This document shows positions 33,058 to 42,825 of a stretch of 64,000 nucleotides of DNA, in pieces. The notes under the pieces are model-generated. The model did not search any database, was not told the origin of the DNA, and worked only from the letters and a program-made list of their open reading frames with translations. Location: positions 2,108,001-2,172,000 of the forward strand of contig NZ_CP072524.1 of assembly GCF_017753665.1 (NCBI RefSeq). The letters run 5' to 3'. Both the position numbers and the translations under genes were made by a program. Every line of letters begins with the position of its first letter. The first letter of the stretch is position 1. This DNA comes from Neisseria sicca. GTDB taxonomy: Bacteria > Pseudomonadota > Gammaproteobacteria > Burkholderiales > Neisseriaceae.

Positions 33058-33693
33058 TTATTGATTATTAATATATTTTTTAATTTCTTCAGCGTTTTTT
33101 AAGATCATTGCACCGGCAGAACGCATTTCCTGCCATGCCGTTTCGATGGTATCCGGCGCAATGCCCCGACAAGCCGCTTCATTAACGATAACCTGCCAAT
33201 TGCCGCCTTTGAGCAACTGCAAAACCGTTGTTTTCACACAATAATCCGTAGCCAAACCGCCGACAATGATCGTATCCGTATTTTGACAACGCAGCCATTC
33301 AATCAATCCAGTGCTCAGTTTTTCCTCGATATCGTGAAAACACGCGCCGTAAGGATGCAATTCAGGATCAACGCCTTTCCAAACGCAATAATCGTATTCC
33401 TTGGAAGAAGGCAGTCCGTCCAACAATTCATAGCCGCGCGTACCGACCATCGCATGAGCCACCCAAGTCAAATCCGCATCAGGCAAACCTGTCGGCTTCA
33501 ACATATCAACAGGGTTATCCACAAGCCATTTCGCCGCCATATGATGCGCATCTTTCGTCATCACGCGCAAATCCGCCAAAGCGGCTTGGGCATTCAATTC
33601 TTCGACAATCAAATGCCCCTCTTTTACAGGCAGCTCTTTAGGACACAAAGGCGTAAAAGTTTTTTGTGCATCAACATCAATGGAAACAATCAT
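33058..33693 (-). CDS. pncA: Nicotinamidase (isochorismatase-like hydrolase)
   Basis: 211 residues. The catalytic Asp lies in SIDVDAQKTF (D6 or D8) and the nucleophile cysteine in GGLATDYCVKTTVLQL. Metal-ligand residues are likely in the ADLTWVAH and DAHHMAAKW regions. The TDYCVK motif favours nicotinamidase over isochorismatase. It converts nicotinamide to nicotinate for NAD salvage; nadD at 59.6 kb acts later in the same route. Two internal details are unusual: a longer mid-section, and a DnaA box in the coding sequence (33515). Confidence 0.83.
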   Translation of the reverse strand: MIVSIDVDAQKTFTPLCPKELPVKEGHLIVEELNAQAALADLRVMTKDAHHMAAKWLVDNPVDMLKPTGLPDADLTWVAHAMVGTRGYELLDGLPSSKEYDYCVWKGVDPELHPYGACFHDIEEKLSTGLIEWLRCQNTDTIIVGGLATDYCVKTTVLQLLKGGNWQVIVNEAACRGIAPDTIETAWQEMRSAGAMILKNAEEIKKYINNQ

Positions 33694-33807
33694 CTCATCA
33701 TTTCAAAGCGATTAAAATGCCCTGTATTATAACAAATTACTGCCCGAAAGCGGTAAAACCGGCTGTGATAAGATAACGTTTTTCCGAAAAACTTGTCCAC
33801 AATCCTC

Positions 33808-34482
33808 ATGACTTACACCATCGTCCCCATCGCCACCGCCCGCTCGCCCTACAAACAGAAATTCGGCGTCGCCCGCCAGCCCGGTTTGGTTCCCGCCGCA
33901 GAGGTCTGCATCGAACTGAATCCCGAATTTACCGCAGACAGCGTACGCGGATTAGAACACTTCGATTATGTGTGGATAAGTTTTATTTTTCACGGCGTAT
34001 TGGATGAAGGCTGGGCGAAAATGGTGCGCCCGCCACGGCTCGGCGGCAAGCAGAAAATGGGCGTATTCGCCACGCGCAGCCCCCACCGCCCCAATCATCT
34101 CGGACTATCACTCTTAAAACTCGACCGCATCGAAACCGACAAATCCGTCCGCCTCTATTGCAGCGGCGCAGATCTGCTCGACGGTACGCCGATTGTCGAT
34201 ATCAAGCCCTACATCCCCTTTGTCGAATCCAAACCCGACGCATCATCCGGCTTCGTCAGCGGCAAACCCGAAGAGCTTGAAGTCGTATGGCTGGAAAACA
34301 TCGGCGCAGAAAATTTATCTGAAAGCACCAAAAACCTCATCAGCCAAAGCATTGCCCAAGACCCGCGCCCCGCCTATCAGAATATTCCCGAACGGATTTA
34401 CGTTATGAATATTGAGGATTATAAAATCAGGTTTCAAATCGAAGGAAACCGCGCGACGGTTATTGGGATAAGCGTCGTTTGA
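33808..34482 (+). CDS. trmO: tRNA (N6-threonylcarbamoyladenosine37-N6)-methyltransferase
   Basis: 224 residues from the ATG at 33808; a TTG 15 bases upstream also opens the frame. The TsaA/TrmO beta-barrel domain has FGVARQPGLVP, GLEHFDYVWISFIFH, and FATRSPHRPNHLGLSLLKL, the SAM-binding signature. The C-terminal part carries DIKPYIPFVES. TrmO methylates t6A37 in tRNA-Thr. The DUF2344-like extra tail of about 60 residues is normal. A DnaA box is inside the gene (33971). Confidence 0.92.
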   Translation: MTYTIVPIATARSPYKQKFGVARQPGLVPAAEVCIELNPEFTADSVRGLEHFDYVWISFIFHGVLDEGWAKMVRPPRLGGKQKMGVFATRSPHRPNHLGLSLLKLDRIETDKSVRLYCSGADLLDGTPIVDIKPYIPFVESKPDASSGFVSGKPEELEVVWLENIGAENLSESTKNLISQSIAQDPRPAYQNIPERIYVMNIEDYKIRFQIEGNRATVIGISVV

Positions 34483-34503
34483 AATTTAGTGATTGATTTC
34501 ATT

Positions 34504-34556
34504 AAAAAAGGTCGTCTGAAAATCCTAAGATTTCGGTTTTCAGACGACCTTTTTAT
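34504..34556 (+). terminator. DUS terminator of trmO
   Basis: AAAAAAGGTCGTCTGAAAAT and GGTTTTCAGACGACCTTTTT around a 13-base loop. Confidence 0.85.
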
Positions 34557-34605
34557 TCAATCGATACGGGTCTTATTCAATGAACACTTTGGATAAACCG
34601 AACCC

Positions 34606-34710
34606 GTAGTGTGGGCTTCGCCCACGAACCTACCACCTGACAATCCAATCAGACAACAGTCGAATAGGCATTCATTTGGACATTCATATCGTGGGCAAAG
34701 CCCACGCTAC
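34606..34710. repeat. GTAGCGTGGG inverted-repeat element, copy B
   Basis: Starts GTAGTGTGGGCTTCGCCCAC and ends CGTGGGCAAAGCCCACGCTAC, the same nested-hairpin ends as copy A at 768-852, with an unrelated 60-base centre. Confidence 0.6.
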
Positions 34711-34733
34711 TCGCTGCCGAAACGGCAACTTGT

Positions 34734-34858
34734 CCCTTCCCCCGTCCGGCGGGGGAAGGTTAGGATGGGGGTGGTTTTATGAGTTTAGGTAAAAGCAAAT
34801 TTGTACACCCCATAGAGCCACCCTCTCCCCAACCCTCTCCCGCCAGACGGGAGAGGGG
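34734..34858. repeat. CCCTTCCCCCGTC...GGGAGAGGG inverted-repeat element
   Basis: Left arm CCCTTCCCCCGTCCGGCGGG continues into GGAAGGTTAGGATGGGGGTGG. The right arm is its imperfect complement (CCACCCTCTCCCCAACCCTCTCCC, then a hairpin). Each arm is a small stem-loop. It resembles dispersed REP-type repeats of many Gram-negative genomes. With copy B and two DUS sites it fills the 509-base trmO-gapA gap. Confidence 0.6.
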
Positions 34859-34991
34859 GCGGGTTGCAGGTAAAAAAGAGGTCATCTGAAAACTTTGAGA
34901 TTTGAGTTTTAGAGAAACTCGTTCTACCCCCGTTTTCAGACGACCTTTTCTCTTACTTATCCACAGACTGGTTTACCCAATCCGAAATCCT

Positions 34992-35996
34992 TTAGATTTT
35001 GCCTGCGAAGTATTCCAAAGTGCGGACGAGTTGGCAGGTGTAAGACATTTCGTTGTCGTACCAAGCGACGGTTTTCACCAATTGTTTGTCGCCTACGGTC
35101 ATCACGCGGGTTTGGGTGGCGTCGAAGAGTGAGCCGTATTCGATACCGACGACATCGGAAGAAACGATTTGATCTTCGGTGTAGCCGTAAGATTCGCTCG
35201 CGGCAGCTTTCATCGCGGCGTTGATTTCTTCTTTGGTTACAGGGCGTTCGAGGATGGAAACCAATTCGGTCAGCGAGCCGGTGGCAACGGGAACGCGTTG
35301 GGCGGAGCCGTCGAGTTTGCCATTCAATTCGGGGATAACCAAACCGATGGCTTTGGCGGCGCCGGTGCTGTTGGGCACGATGTTGAGCGCGGCGGCGCGG
35401 GCGCGGCGCAAATCGCCTTTGCGGTGCGGCGCATCAAGGGTGTTTTGGTCGCCGGTGTAGGCGTGGATGGTGGTCATCAGGCCTTCGACTACACCGAATT
35501 CTTTTTGCAGGACTGCCGCCATCGGGGCAAGGCAGTTGGTGGTGCAGGAAGCGGCGGAGATAACGGTTTCGCTGCCGTCCAAAATGTCTTGGTTCACGCC
35601 ATATACGACGGTTTTCACGTCATTGCCGCCGGGCGCGGAAATAACGACTTTGCGTGCGCCGGCGCGGATATGGGCTTCGGCTTTGGTTTTGCTGGTAAAG
35701 AAGCCGGTACATTCGAGGACGACGTCCACACCCAAATCGCCCCAAGGCAATTCTTCAGGATTCGGATTGGCGAAAACTTTGATTTCTTTGCCGTTCACCA
35801 CGATGGCATCGTCTTTCAATTCGGCAGTACCTTGGAATCGGCCTTGGGTGCTGTCGTATTTGAAAAGGTGCAGCAGCATTTCGGCAGGGGTCAGGTCGTT
35901 AACGGCGACGACTTCGATACCTTCGGCTTTTTCAATTTGACGCAATGCCAGACGGCCGATGCGGCCGAAACCGTTAATCGCTACTTTGATGCTCAT
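34992..35996 (-). CDS. gapA: NAD-dependent glyceraldehyde-3-phosphate dehydrogenase
   Basis: 334 residues from the ATG at 35996; the frame extends 13 codons further but without family similarity. NAD fold INGFGRIGRLALRQ (7-20), with D34 (AVNDL) indicating NAD preference. Catalytic C151 is in SAASCTTNC. Substrate-binding HAYTGDQ and ARAAALNIVPNSTGAAKA follow. Neisseria carry two gap genes and sequence alone does not tell me which this is. It points away from the putative origin next to its start. Confidence 0.97.
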   Translation of the reverse strand: MSIKVAINGFGRIGRLALRQIEKAEGIEVVAVNDLTPAEMLLHLFKYDSTQGRFQGTAELKDDAIVVNGKEIKVFANPNPEELPWGDLGVDVVLECTGFFTSKTKAEAHIRAGARKVVISAPGGNDVKTVVYGVNQDILDGSETVISAASCTTNCLAPMAAVLQKEFGVVEGLMTTIHAYTGDQNTLDAPHRKGDLRRARAAALNIVPNSTGAAKAIGLVIPELNGKLDGSAQRVPVATGSLTELVSILERPVTKEEINAAMKAAASESYGYTEDQIVSSDVVGIEYGSLFDATQTRVMTVGDKQLVKTVAWYDNEMSYTCQLVRTLEYFAGKI

Positions 35997-36565
35997 TTTG
36001 ATACTCCTGTCAGTAGGGAAAGGGATAAATTTCAATAAGGGCTATTGTAGCCTGAAATAAAACTACTACCTAGAATTACACGACGCTACTTTTAAAATGT
36101 TTGATTTAAATAAAAAAACCGTGAAATAGGTCGTCTGAAAATGCAGATTGGTACGGTTCGCCCCCATATTTGGGGATAAATTTTGGTTGTTTTTAAAATT
36201 AATATGTAATTATTTAAAAAAATGATGATAGTGATGAGTGTATCTCTGTTTTGTGGATAACCTTATTACTGGTTTTATAATCAAATTGTTGTATTTATTT
36301 AAAGGCTGCGTTCAAGTTCTGTTTTTTGTGAGAACAAAGTCGGATAATCTGTAATTGTTTGAATTTTTCTGTGGATAAAATCAGATTTGTCCACTTCGAT
36401 TACACGGTATATTGTGGATAATCTTATCGGTACAAAAGGTCGTCTGAAAAATCTATGGCTCCGAAATACCTACATTAGCAAATACTATTAAAAATAATGG
36501 ATTATTTTTTCCTTTTTATCGTATTATCCAAAAATCAAACTAATTATTAAATAAGGAGGCGGTTT
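35997..36565. other. AT-rich gapA-lpxC gap with DnaA boxes; candidate oriC
   Basis: 569 bases between two divergent genes. Exact DnaA boxes (TGTGGATAA) lie at 36252, 36370 and 36413, all in one orientation. Near matches are at 36171 (GGGGATAA) and 36390 (TTGTCCACT). An unwinding-type stretch of A/T (AAAATTAATATGTAATTATT, around 36195-36225) lies beside the first box. It is the centre of an 18-kb zone with at least 19 exact boxes and two parS sites. It also holds one DUS and the strong lpxC ribosome site AAGGAGG (36553-36559). Confidence 0.65.
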
Positions 36566-37480
36566 ATGCTGCAACGAACTTTGGCAAAATCCATCAGCGT
36601 AACCGGCGTCGGATTGCATTCAGGCGAACGGGTCGCGCTGACCTTACACCCTGCGCCTGAAAACAGCGGGATTTCTTTCCGTCGTACCGATTTGGACGGC
36701 GAAATGGGCGAAACCATCAAACTTACGCCCTACCTCATCAACGATACGCGCCTCTCGTCCACCATCGTAACCGACAAAGGCGTGCGCGTCGGCACGATTG
36801 AACACATCATGTCCGCGCTTTCCGCCTACGGCATCGACAATGCGCTGATTGAGTTGAACGCGCCCGAAATCCCGATTATGGACGGCTCCAGCCTGCCGTT
36901 TATTTATCTTTTGCAAGATGCGGGCGTTGTCGATCAAAAGGCGCAAAAGCGGTTTTTGAAAATCCTCAAGCCTGTCGAAGTCAAGGAAGCGGGCAAATGG
37001 GTGCGCTTTACGCCGTATGACGGCTTTAAAGTGACGCTGACCATCGAATTCGACCATCCGGTTTTCAACCGCAGCTCGCCCACTTTTGAAATCGATTTCG
37101 CGGGCAAATCCTATATCGATGAAATCGCGCGCGCGCGCACCTTCGGCTTTATGCACGAAGTGGAAATGATGCGCGCCCACAATCTCGGACTGGGCGGCAA
37201 TTTGAACAACGCCATTGTGATTGACGACATGGACGTTTTGAATCCGGAAGGTTTGCGTTATCCCGACGAGTTTGTCCGCCACAAAATCCTCGATGCCATC
37301 GGCGATTTGTATATCGTCGGACACCCGATTATCGGCGCATTCGAAGGCTACAAATCCGGCCACGCCATCAACAACGCCTTATTGCGTGCGGTTTTGGCGG
37401 ACGAAACCGCTTACGAATGGGTGGAATTCTCTGACGATGAGAATTTGCCATCAGCCTTCCACGAGCTGCCGGCGGCTTGA
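36566..37480 (+). CDS. lpxC: UDP-3-O-acyl-N-acetylglucosamine deacetylase
   Basis: 304 residues. Zinc ligands are H80 (TIEH), H239 and D243 (RHKILD). The catalytic acid H266 is in KSGHAINN, and E79 is the general base. LpxC makes the committed step of lipid A synthesis at the cytosolic face. Codon alignment and length match E. coli LpxC throughout. Its own strong Shine-Dalgarno is 7 bases before the ATG. It ends in a terminator whose arms contain DnaA-box sequence. Confidence 0.98.
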   Translation: MLQRTLAKSISVTGVGLHSGERVALTLHPAPENSGISFRRTDLDGEMGETIKLTPYLINDTRLSSTIVTDKGVRVGTIEHIMSALSAYGIDNALIELNAPEIPIMDGSSLPFIYLLQDAGVVDQKAQKRFLKILKPVEVKEAGKWVRFTPYDGFKVTLTIEFDHPVFNRSSPTFEIDFAGKSYIDEIARARTFGFMHEVEMMRAHNLGLGGNLNNAIVIDDMDVLNPEGLRYPDEFVRHKILDAIGDLYIVGHPIIGAFEGYKSGHAINNALLRAVLADETAYEWVEFSDDENLPSAFHELPAA

Positions 37481-37495
37481 GATAAGACGGTGTAA

Positions 37496-37533
37496 AAAAA
37501 GGCTGTGGATAAACAATCATCCACAGCCTTTTT
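37496..37533 (+). terminator. lpxC terminator with DnaA box in the stem
   Basis: AAAAAGGCTGTGGAT, loop AAACAATC, ATCCACAGCC, TTTTT. The left arm reads into an exact DnaA box (TGTGGATAA, 37504-37512). A DUS pair follows at 37541-37584, another exact box at 37625, and TTATACACA at 37689. Confidence 0.9.
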
Positions 37534-37725
37534 ATTGAATAAAGGTCGTCTGAAATCTTGATTTTAAGTTTTCAGACGACCTTTCAAGCGAGACAACCAT
37601 CTCCCGCCAATATTTCAGACATGATTATCCACATGGCTATCTAATCTATCCTTCTGAAAAATAAAAAGATTATATTTTTTCTCAAATTTTATACACATTT
37701 TATCCATAGCTTTTCTCCAGCAGTA

Positions 37726-37773
37726 AAAAAGGTCGTCTGAAAACCCAAATTCGGATTTCAGACGACCTTTTTC
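37726..37773 (-). terminator. DUS terminator of ggt
   Basis: AAAAAGGTCGTCTGAAAA and ATTTCAGACGACCTTTTT around a short loop, just beyond the ggt stop. Confidence 0.85.
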
Positions 37774-37790
37774 CACAAGCTTATCAGTGA

Positions 37791-39560
37791 TCAATCGCCC
37801 ATGACTTTGCCTTCGCGGCGCGGGTCGGCACCGCCGAGCAAACCGTCTTTGCCGATCACAATGCCTTGTACGCCGGAATTCAAATCGCGGATTTGGACTT
37901 TGTAGCCCAGTTTTTCCAATGCTGCCGCTTTGTCCGCCGCCGCGGTTTTTTCCTCGATTTCATACTGGCTGCCGCGATTGAGCATATTCGGCAGGGAGAT
38001 TGCCGCCTGAATGTCCATACCCCAATCGATATGCGCCACCAGCGTTTTGGCGACGAAACCGATGATGCGGCTGCCGCCGGGCGAACCGACCGCCAAATAA
38101 GGCTTGCCGCCTTTCATCACAATGGTCGGCGCCATCGAAGAACGCGGCCGTTTGCCGCCCGCCACGCTGTTTGCCACCGTTTTACCGTCCGCGCCGACGG
38201 GGTTGAAAGCAAAATCGGTCAATTCATTGTTGAGCAGATAGCCGTTTGTCATTAGTCCCGAACCGAACGCGTTTTCAATCGAAGTCGTCATCGACACGAC
38301 GTTGCCGTCTTTATCCACAACCACCAAATGGCTGGTGGACGGCAGCTCTACCGCCATACCCTGCGCGTATGCCTTGCCGAACTTGCCTGCCTGAATGTTC
38401 TCCAACGCCTTGTCGGATTGGCGGATTTCTTCGGCGCGCGGTTTCAGATAAGCCTGAGAAATCAGGACACGGGTCGGGACGTTGACAAACGCGGGATCGC
38501 CGACGTAATAATCACGGTCGGCAAACGCAATCCGCGACGCATCGCCTATCCAGCGCCAACTGTGGATATTTTCTGCGCCCAACGCCTTCATATCCTGATT
38601 TTGCAGGACGCCCAAAATCTCGCCCAAAGCAATCGCGCCCGAACTTGGCGCACCCATACCGCAGACTTCGTATTCACGATACGGCGCGCAAACCGGTTTG
38701 CGCTCGATAACGCGGTAGTTTTTCAAATCCGCCATACTGATTTTGCCGGGGTTATCCACAGCGCCGGTAACGGCACGGACAATATTCTGCGCCTGCTCCC
38801 CCTGATAAAACGGCGCGCTGCCTTTTTCCGCCAACAGGCGTACGGAGCGGGCAAATTCAGGGTTTTTCAACACCGTTCCCGCTGCCAAAGGCTTGCCGTC
38901 GGGCAGGAAATACGCGGCGGTTTGCGGATAACGTTTCAAAGGCTCCAAATTTTGCTCGATGGATTTCGCCATGCGTGGTGAAACGGTAAAGCCTTGTTCC
39001 GCCAAAGCAATCGGTTTGTCAAACAGACTTGCCCAAGGCAATTTGCCATAACGCTTGTGGACATCTTCCAGCAGCTTCGGAATCCCCGGCACACCGACCG
39101 AACGGCCGCCGACCACCGCGTTCATAAAGCCCATCGGCTTGCCGTTTTCATCCAAAAAAAGCGCCGGCGTTGCCGCTTTCGGCGCCGTTTCTCGGGCATC
39201 AAACGTCGTCAGTTTTTTCGCCTTATTGTCCCAATATACCAAAAACGCGCCGCCGCCCAAACCGGAAGACTGCGGTTCGGTCAGACCCAAGGTTGTCTGC
39301 ATGGCGATCATCGCATCTATCGCGCTGCCGCCGCGTTTCAAAACCTCATATCCCGCCTCGGTTGCCAACGGATTGGCAGACGCCGCCATATAATGTTTGG
39401 CGCGGATCAATTTCTGCTCGGTCAGCCCCGTCCCTTGTTCCGGCGCATGGTTATCCACAGCCGTCGGCACAGGCGCAGCATCAGGTTTCTGCATCGGCTG
39501 GTGCGCGCACGCCGCCAAAACCAAAACAGCCGACAGGTTTAATCCAAAAGAAAATTTCAT
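37791..39560 (-). CDS. ggt: Gamma-glutamyltransferase (lipoprotein form)
   Basis: 589 residues from the ATG at 39560. The frame is open to 39791, but the upstream part is DUS and DnaA-box DNA. A signal peptide with lipobox LAAC (C18) is followed by the large subunit. Autocleavage should occur before T409 in LPSTSHLVVVD, exposing that threonine as nucleophile. The small subunit holds SSMAPTIV and GSPGGSRI. The enzyme transfers gamma-glutamyl groups and helps feed on glutathione-type peptides. Intact ggt typifies meningococci and some commensals; gonococci lack activity. Three DnaA boxes fall inside it. Confidence 0.95.
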   Translation of the reverse strand: MKFSFGLNLSAVLVLAACAHQPMQKPDAAPVPTAVDNHAPEQGTGLTEQKLIRAKHYMAASANPLATEAGYEVLKRGGSAIDAMIAMQTTLGLTEPQSSGLGGGAFLVYWDNKAKKLTTFDARETAPKAATPALFLDENGKPMGFMNAVVGGRSVGVPGIPKLLEDVHKRYGKLPWASLFDKPIALAEQGFTVSPRMAKSIEQNLEPLKRYPQTAAYFLPDGKPLAAGTVLKNPEFARSVRLLAEKGSAPFYQGEQAQNIVRAVTGAVDNPGKISMADLKNYRVIERKPVCAPYREYEVCGMGAPSSGAIALGEILGVLQNQDMKALGAENIHSWRWIGDASRIAFADRDYYVGDPAFVNVPTRVLISQAYLKPRAEEIRQSDKALENIQAGKFGKAYAQGMAVELPSTSHLVVVDKDGNVVSMTTSIENAFGSGLMTNGYLLNNELTDFAFNPVGADGKTVANSVAGGKRPRSSMAPTIVMKGGKPYLAVGSPGGSRIIGFVAKTLVAHIDWGMDIQAAISLPNMLNRGSQYEIEEKTAAADKAAALEKLGYKVQIRDLNSGVQGIVIGKDGLLGGADPRREGKVMGD

Positions 39561-40038
39561 ATCTGCTCCCTTTTCGTTGAGATATTTTTCAGACGACCTG
39601 CGGTTGAAAAACACAAAAGGTCGTCTGAAACATGAAAACCGATTGGACTGTTTATCTCTTCGGACAGTTCCGTTTGAGCCCGGTATAAAACCGGCAGGCT
39701 GTGTGTATAGCCGGAAAGTTATACACAAATAAAAACCGGATTTCAAAATTATCCACATCTGCAAACAAGGCAAACGGCAGTTTATCCGCATCCAAACTCT
39801 ACATTCAACTTATTGAACTAAAAAAGGAATAAAAGTTATACACAAACAAATGCGCGACTCAATATAATCATCCATTTATTATTTAAAATCTTATTTATAG
39901 TTTGTTTCCCAACGCGCAGCCAAAGCCCGCAACGTAAAGGCATCTTTTCAAAAAATTAGATAGTTAAGGATTGTTAAACCTCTGTAAATCAGATAGAGTT
40001 ACGGCTGATAAATTAAATTAATAATGGAGCTTCCATCA
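39561..40038. other. ggt-gnd gap with DnaA boxes and AT-rich DNA
   Basis: An exact box at 39749, TTATACACA at 39719 and 39836, and AT-rich DNA from about 39850 to 40020 (for example TTATTATTTAAAATCTTATT). An outward-facing DUS pair lies at 39586-39632. It is a second possible initiation region if the gapA-lpxC gap is not the origin. The gnd promoter must lie here. Confidence 0.5.
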
Positions 40039-41487
<1,449 letters not shown>

Positions 41488-41511
41488 TTTGTCTGAGTTA
41501 GCAACAAGGTC

Positions 41512-42591
41512 CTTGGATTCGGATTTCAAGTGCAACACTAGTGTATCAGTGGTTTGAACAGATTCAAGAATAAAACACTTGGCGTTTCGTAGCCAAGTGT
41601 TTTTCTTGGCCGGTGATTCAATTCATCTTGAACCCTGCGTATCTCCCGATTGCTGATGTTTCGGAAATCGGTTTGTTTGGGGAAATATTGGCGGATGAGT
41701 CCGTTGGTGTTCTCATTCAGCCCTTTCTCCCACGAATGGTAGGGGCGGCAAAAATAGGTTTTCGCCTTCAATGCTTCGGCTATTTTGGTGTGTTGATAGA
41801 ACTCTTTGCCGTTATCCATAGTGATGGTGTGCACTCTGGCTTTATGTGCCTTTAATGCCCTAACGGCTGCCAGAGCAGTGTCTTCGGCTTTGAGGCTGTC
41901 CAATTTGCAGACGATGGTGTAGCGGGTAACGCGTTCGACCAAGGTCAGTAATGCGCTTTTCTGTCCTTTGCCGACGATGGTGTCGGCTTCCCAATCGCCG
42001 ATGCGGGCTTTCTGGTCGACGATGGCGGGTCGGTTTTCTATGCCGACGCGGTTGGGCACTTTGCCTCTGGTCCATGTGCTGCCGTAGCGTTTGCGGTAGG
42101 GTTTGCTGCATATTCTGAGGTGTTGCCACAAGGTGCCGCCGTTGCTTTTGTCTTGGCGGAGGTAGCGGTAAATGGTGCTGTGGTGGAGTGTTATCCCGTG
42201 ATGTTTGCGCAGGTAGGCGCATACTTGTTCGGGACTGAGTTTGCGGCGGATAAGGGTGTCGATGTGTTGAATCAGCTGCGAATCAAGCTTATAGGGCTTT
42301 CGCTTACGCTGTTTGATAGTCCGGCTCTGCTTCTGTGCTTTTTCGGCACTGTATTGCTGCCCTTGGGTGCGGTGCCGTCTGATTTCGCGGCTGATGGTGC
42401 TTTTGTGGCGGTTAAGCTGTTTGGCGATTTCTGTGACGGTGCAGTGGCGGGACAGGTATTGGATATGGTATCGTTCGTCTTGGGTCAGTTGTGTGTAGCT
42501 CATGGCAATCTTTCTTGCAGGAAAGGCCGTATGCTACCGCATACTGGCCTTTTTCTGTTAGGGAAAGTTGCACTTCAAATGCGAATCCGCC
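41512..42591. mobile_element. IS1655-type IS30-family element, copy 1 (1080 bp)
   Basis: The ends CTTGGATTCGGATTTCAAGT and GGCGGATTCGCATTTGAAGT (complement) share an imperfect terminal repeat. It is flanked by a 3-bp direct repeat GTC (41509-41511 and 42592-42594). Removing the element and one GTC restores AAGGTCGTCTGAA, an intact DUS. A hairpin after the transposase stop (AACACTTGGC/GCCAAGTGTT) probably ends its transcript. Confidence 0.92.
41538..42503 (-). CDS. IS30-family transposase (IS1655), copy 1
   Basis: 321 residues, apparently intact. An N-terminal helix-turn-helix covers about 18-44 (CTVTEIAKQLNRHKSTISRE). The DDE catalytic triad is D174 (GDWEADTIVG), D230 (TITMDNGKEF) and E264 (GLNENTNGLIRQYFP), with the 33-residue D-E spacing of the family. 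It differs from copy 2 at a few positions, including the last residues (NLFKPLIH here, NLFQPLVP there). The start is the ATG shared by both copies. Confidence 0.95.
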   Translation of the reverse strand: MSYTQLTQDERYHIQYLSRHCTVTEIAKQLNRHKSTISREIRRHRTQGQQYSAEKAQKQSRTIKQRKRKPYKLDSQLIQHIDTLIRRKLSPEQVCAYLRKHHGITLHHSTIYRYLRQDKSNGGTLWQHLRICSKPYRKRYGSTWTRGKVPNRVGIENRPAIVDQKARIGDWEADTIVGKGQKSALLTLVERVTRYTIVCKLDSLKAEDTALAAVRALKAHKARVHTITMDNGKEFYQHTKIAEALKAKTYFCRPYHSWEKGLNENTNGLIRQYFPKQTDFRNISNREIRRVQDELNHRPRKTLGYETPSVLFLNLFKPLIH

Positions 42592-42752
42592 GTCGTCTGA
42601 AAACTAAGATTCAGGTTTCAGACGACCTTTGCCGTTTGAAAGCATCGGTTTTTGATAAAATCCACGGATTGCTCACAACTTATCCACAATTTGAACTTCA
42701 TCCCAATTCAATCAAATCAAACTTAATTCATTGAAAAATATCAATATACAAA

Positions 42753-42784
42753 AGGTCGTCTGAAAATTTTCAGACGACCTTTTA
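42753..42784. terminator. DUS terminator of the hydroxyacid dehydrogenase gene
   Basis: AAAAGGTCGTCTGAAAA directly joined to TTTTCAGACGACCTTTT. An exact DnaA box lies at 42680. Confidence 0.85.
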
Positions 42785-42825
42785 AATTGTTCACAAAATT
42801 ATCAACAGGACTAGGGTTATCGGCA

